A stretch of DNA of 6,731 nucleotides, from the NCBI GenBank assembly GCA_002352705.1, contig DEIW01000032.1, positions 1-6,731 of the forward strand, in the 5' to 3' direction. The notes beneath the pieces were generated by a model. The model searched no databases. It was not told the DNA's origin and was given only the letters and a program-made list of their open reading frames with translations. Every line of letters begins with the position of its first letter. The stretch's first letter is position 1. Shown here one piece after another: positions 6,115 through 6,731 of the stretch. The DNA is from Bacteroidales bacterium UBA2764 (GTDB lineage Bacteria > Bacteroidota > Bacteroidia > Bacteroidales > Paludibacteraceae). The position numbers were made by a program, and so were the translations under genes.

Positions 6115-6731
6115 GGGATCCATTTCTTTTCTGTCCAAACATTATCACCTTGTTTATAGCGGAATAAATAGATCCCGTGAACCGCCTGATCTTCCCGGAT
6201 CTCCATTCCCCTGCTATTGTAGATACGTACCTGAATAGGAAGTTCCACGTGCGTATCGAGCAGTTCTATGATATTCGACCATATTTCCTGATTACCGTCT
6301 AAAGTCACACGCAGTTGAAAACGTCCGTACAATTCGTTTTGCTCCGCATAATCATCTTCCGTTGCTCCGGGTACGGGCTGATCGTTTTTGAACCATTGGA
6401 AGCCGGTTGCTGTCCTTCCCGGAAAGAAAGAACGGAGTGCCACATTATCGCATAAGAGCTGCCAGTTATATTTATTGACAATAATCAGCCATAGTCTCTC
6501 ACAATGGAAGGTATCTACTGCCAATGAATACAAAATACTGTCACATCCGCGAGGACTATATTCCATTACCGTTTGCTCCATGGGTTCTGTAAACAGAACT
6601 CCCCGCCAAAGGAAAGGTATCAAAGTGTCACATACCATGGTATCTACAGTAATGGTTTTGACATCTGGACAGCAAAGCTTGGTGTCTAACGTCAGAATAG
6701 CCAACAGACTGTCACAACCGCGGCTGTTCTT
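6111..6731 (-). CDS. Cys-rich repeat surface protein, C-terminal 206 residues (5' end outside window)
   Basis: The frame is open to the window edge, so this is the end of a longer protein; the TTG at 6704 is not a real start. Two repeat ends are visible, RGCDSLLAILTLDTKLC (fragment residues 4-20) and RGCDSILYSLAVDTFHC (61-77), 57 residues apart. Between them, VCDTLIPFLWRGVLFTEP (33-50) fits a repeat seen in large Bacteroidetes surface proteins (CDT-x-W-G-x-F ... GCDS-x-L-x-L). An Ig-like module follows (FQWFKNDQPVPGATEDDY, 111-128; YGRFQLRVTL, 135-144). The end, VRIYNSRGMEI ... GIYLFRY ... KKWIP, resembles a short type IX secretion C-terminal sorting domain but lacks its usual first motif. 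It likely acts at the cell surface, perhaps as an adhesin; the function is inferred. The TGA overlaps the start of the barrel gene by four bases. Confidence 0.75.
   Translation of the reverse strand, partial: KNSRGCDSLLAILTLDTKLCCPDVKTITVDTMVCDTLIPFLWRGVLFTEPMEQTVMEYSPRGCDSILYSLAVDTFHCERLWLIIVNKYNWQLLCDNVALRSFFPGRTATGFQWFKNDQPVPGATEDDYAEQNELYGRFQLRVTLDGNQEIWSNIIELLDTHVELPIQVRIYNSRGMEIREDQAVHGIYLFRYKQGDNVWTEKKWIP
6501..6722 (-). repeat. 57-residue protein repeat (last full unit plus start of the next)
   Basis: The segment RGCDS(L/I)L--L--(L/V)DT---C occurs at 6722-6672 and again at 6551-6501, a spacing of exactly 171 bases. One full period and part of the next are in the window, and the first unit starts nine bases from the window edge, so more copies are likely beyond it. 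The DNA of the two copies has diverged, so these are old protein repeats rather than recent duplications. Confidence 0.65.

Noticed and set aside
1..6731. CRISPR array, tRNA, insertion sequence, integrase or defence island
   Set aside because: No regularly spaced repeats, cloverleaf, transposase or nuclease/helicase genes are visible; nearly all of the window is accounted for by recognisable genes.

Overview
The window reads as a chromosomal segment from a member of the Bacteroidales (Bacteroides/Parabacteroides/Prevotella type). The signs are a Bacteroidetes-style promoter (TAACTTTG with an upstream TTG) ahead of rlmB, A/T-rich leaders without good Shine-Dalgarno sequences, a secreted pectate lyase of the kind common in gut Bacteroidetes, and a surface protein built of Cys-containing 'GCDS' repeats. 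The genus cannot be fixed from the sequence alone.

Left part (bases 1-1066, + strand): the 3' part of yebC (its 5' end lies outside the window), then rsmG, the 16S rRNA m7G527 methyltransferase, 18 bases downstream. rsmG ends exactly where the opposing gene ends (stop codons at 1064-1066 and 1067-1069, no base between). Each of these two convergent genes has a candidate intrinsic terminator placed inside the coding sequence of the other.

Middle part (5151 down to 1067, - strand), in transcription order: rlmB-type 23S rRNA 2'-O-methyltransferase, an AqpZ-type aquaporin, a 52-residue rubredoxin, a short RluA-family pseudouridine synthase, and a secreted PL1-type pectate lyase. From aquaporin to lyase the spacing is very tight (23 bases, 1 base, then an ATGA overlap), so these four genes are probably co-transcribed, possibly from the rlmB promoter at about 5172-5202. 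The set mixes RNA modification, water transport, redox chemistry and polysaccharide breakdown. The lyase has no SusC/SusD or other carbohydrate-utilisation genes next to it in the window.

Right part (6731 down to 5212, - strand): the C-terminal 206 residues of a large repeat-containing surface protein, with a stop/start ATGA overlap into a predicted outer-membrane beta-barrel protein. The coupling suggests that the two products act together at the cell surface.

I see no tRNA, rRNA, CRISPR array, insertion sequence or integrase, and no convincing defence or other new multi-gene system. The most worthwhile leads are the reciprocal embedded terminators, the heptanucleotide repeat that forms the lyase signal peptide, the coupled surface-protein/barrel pair, and the Cys-rich tail of the aquaporin next to a rubredoxin gene.
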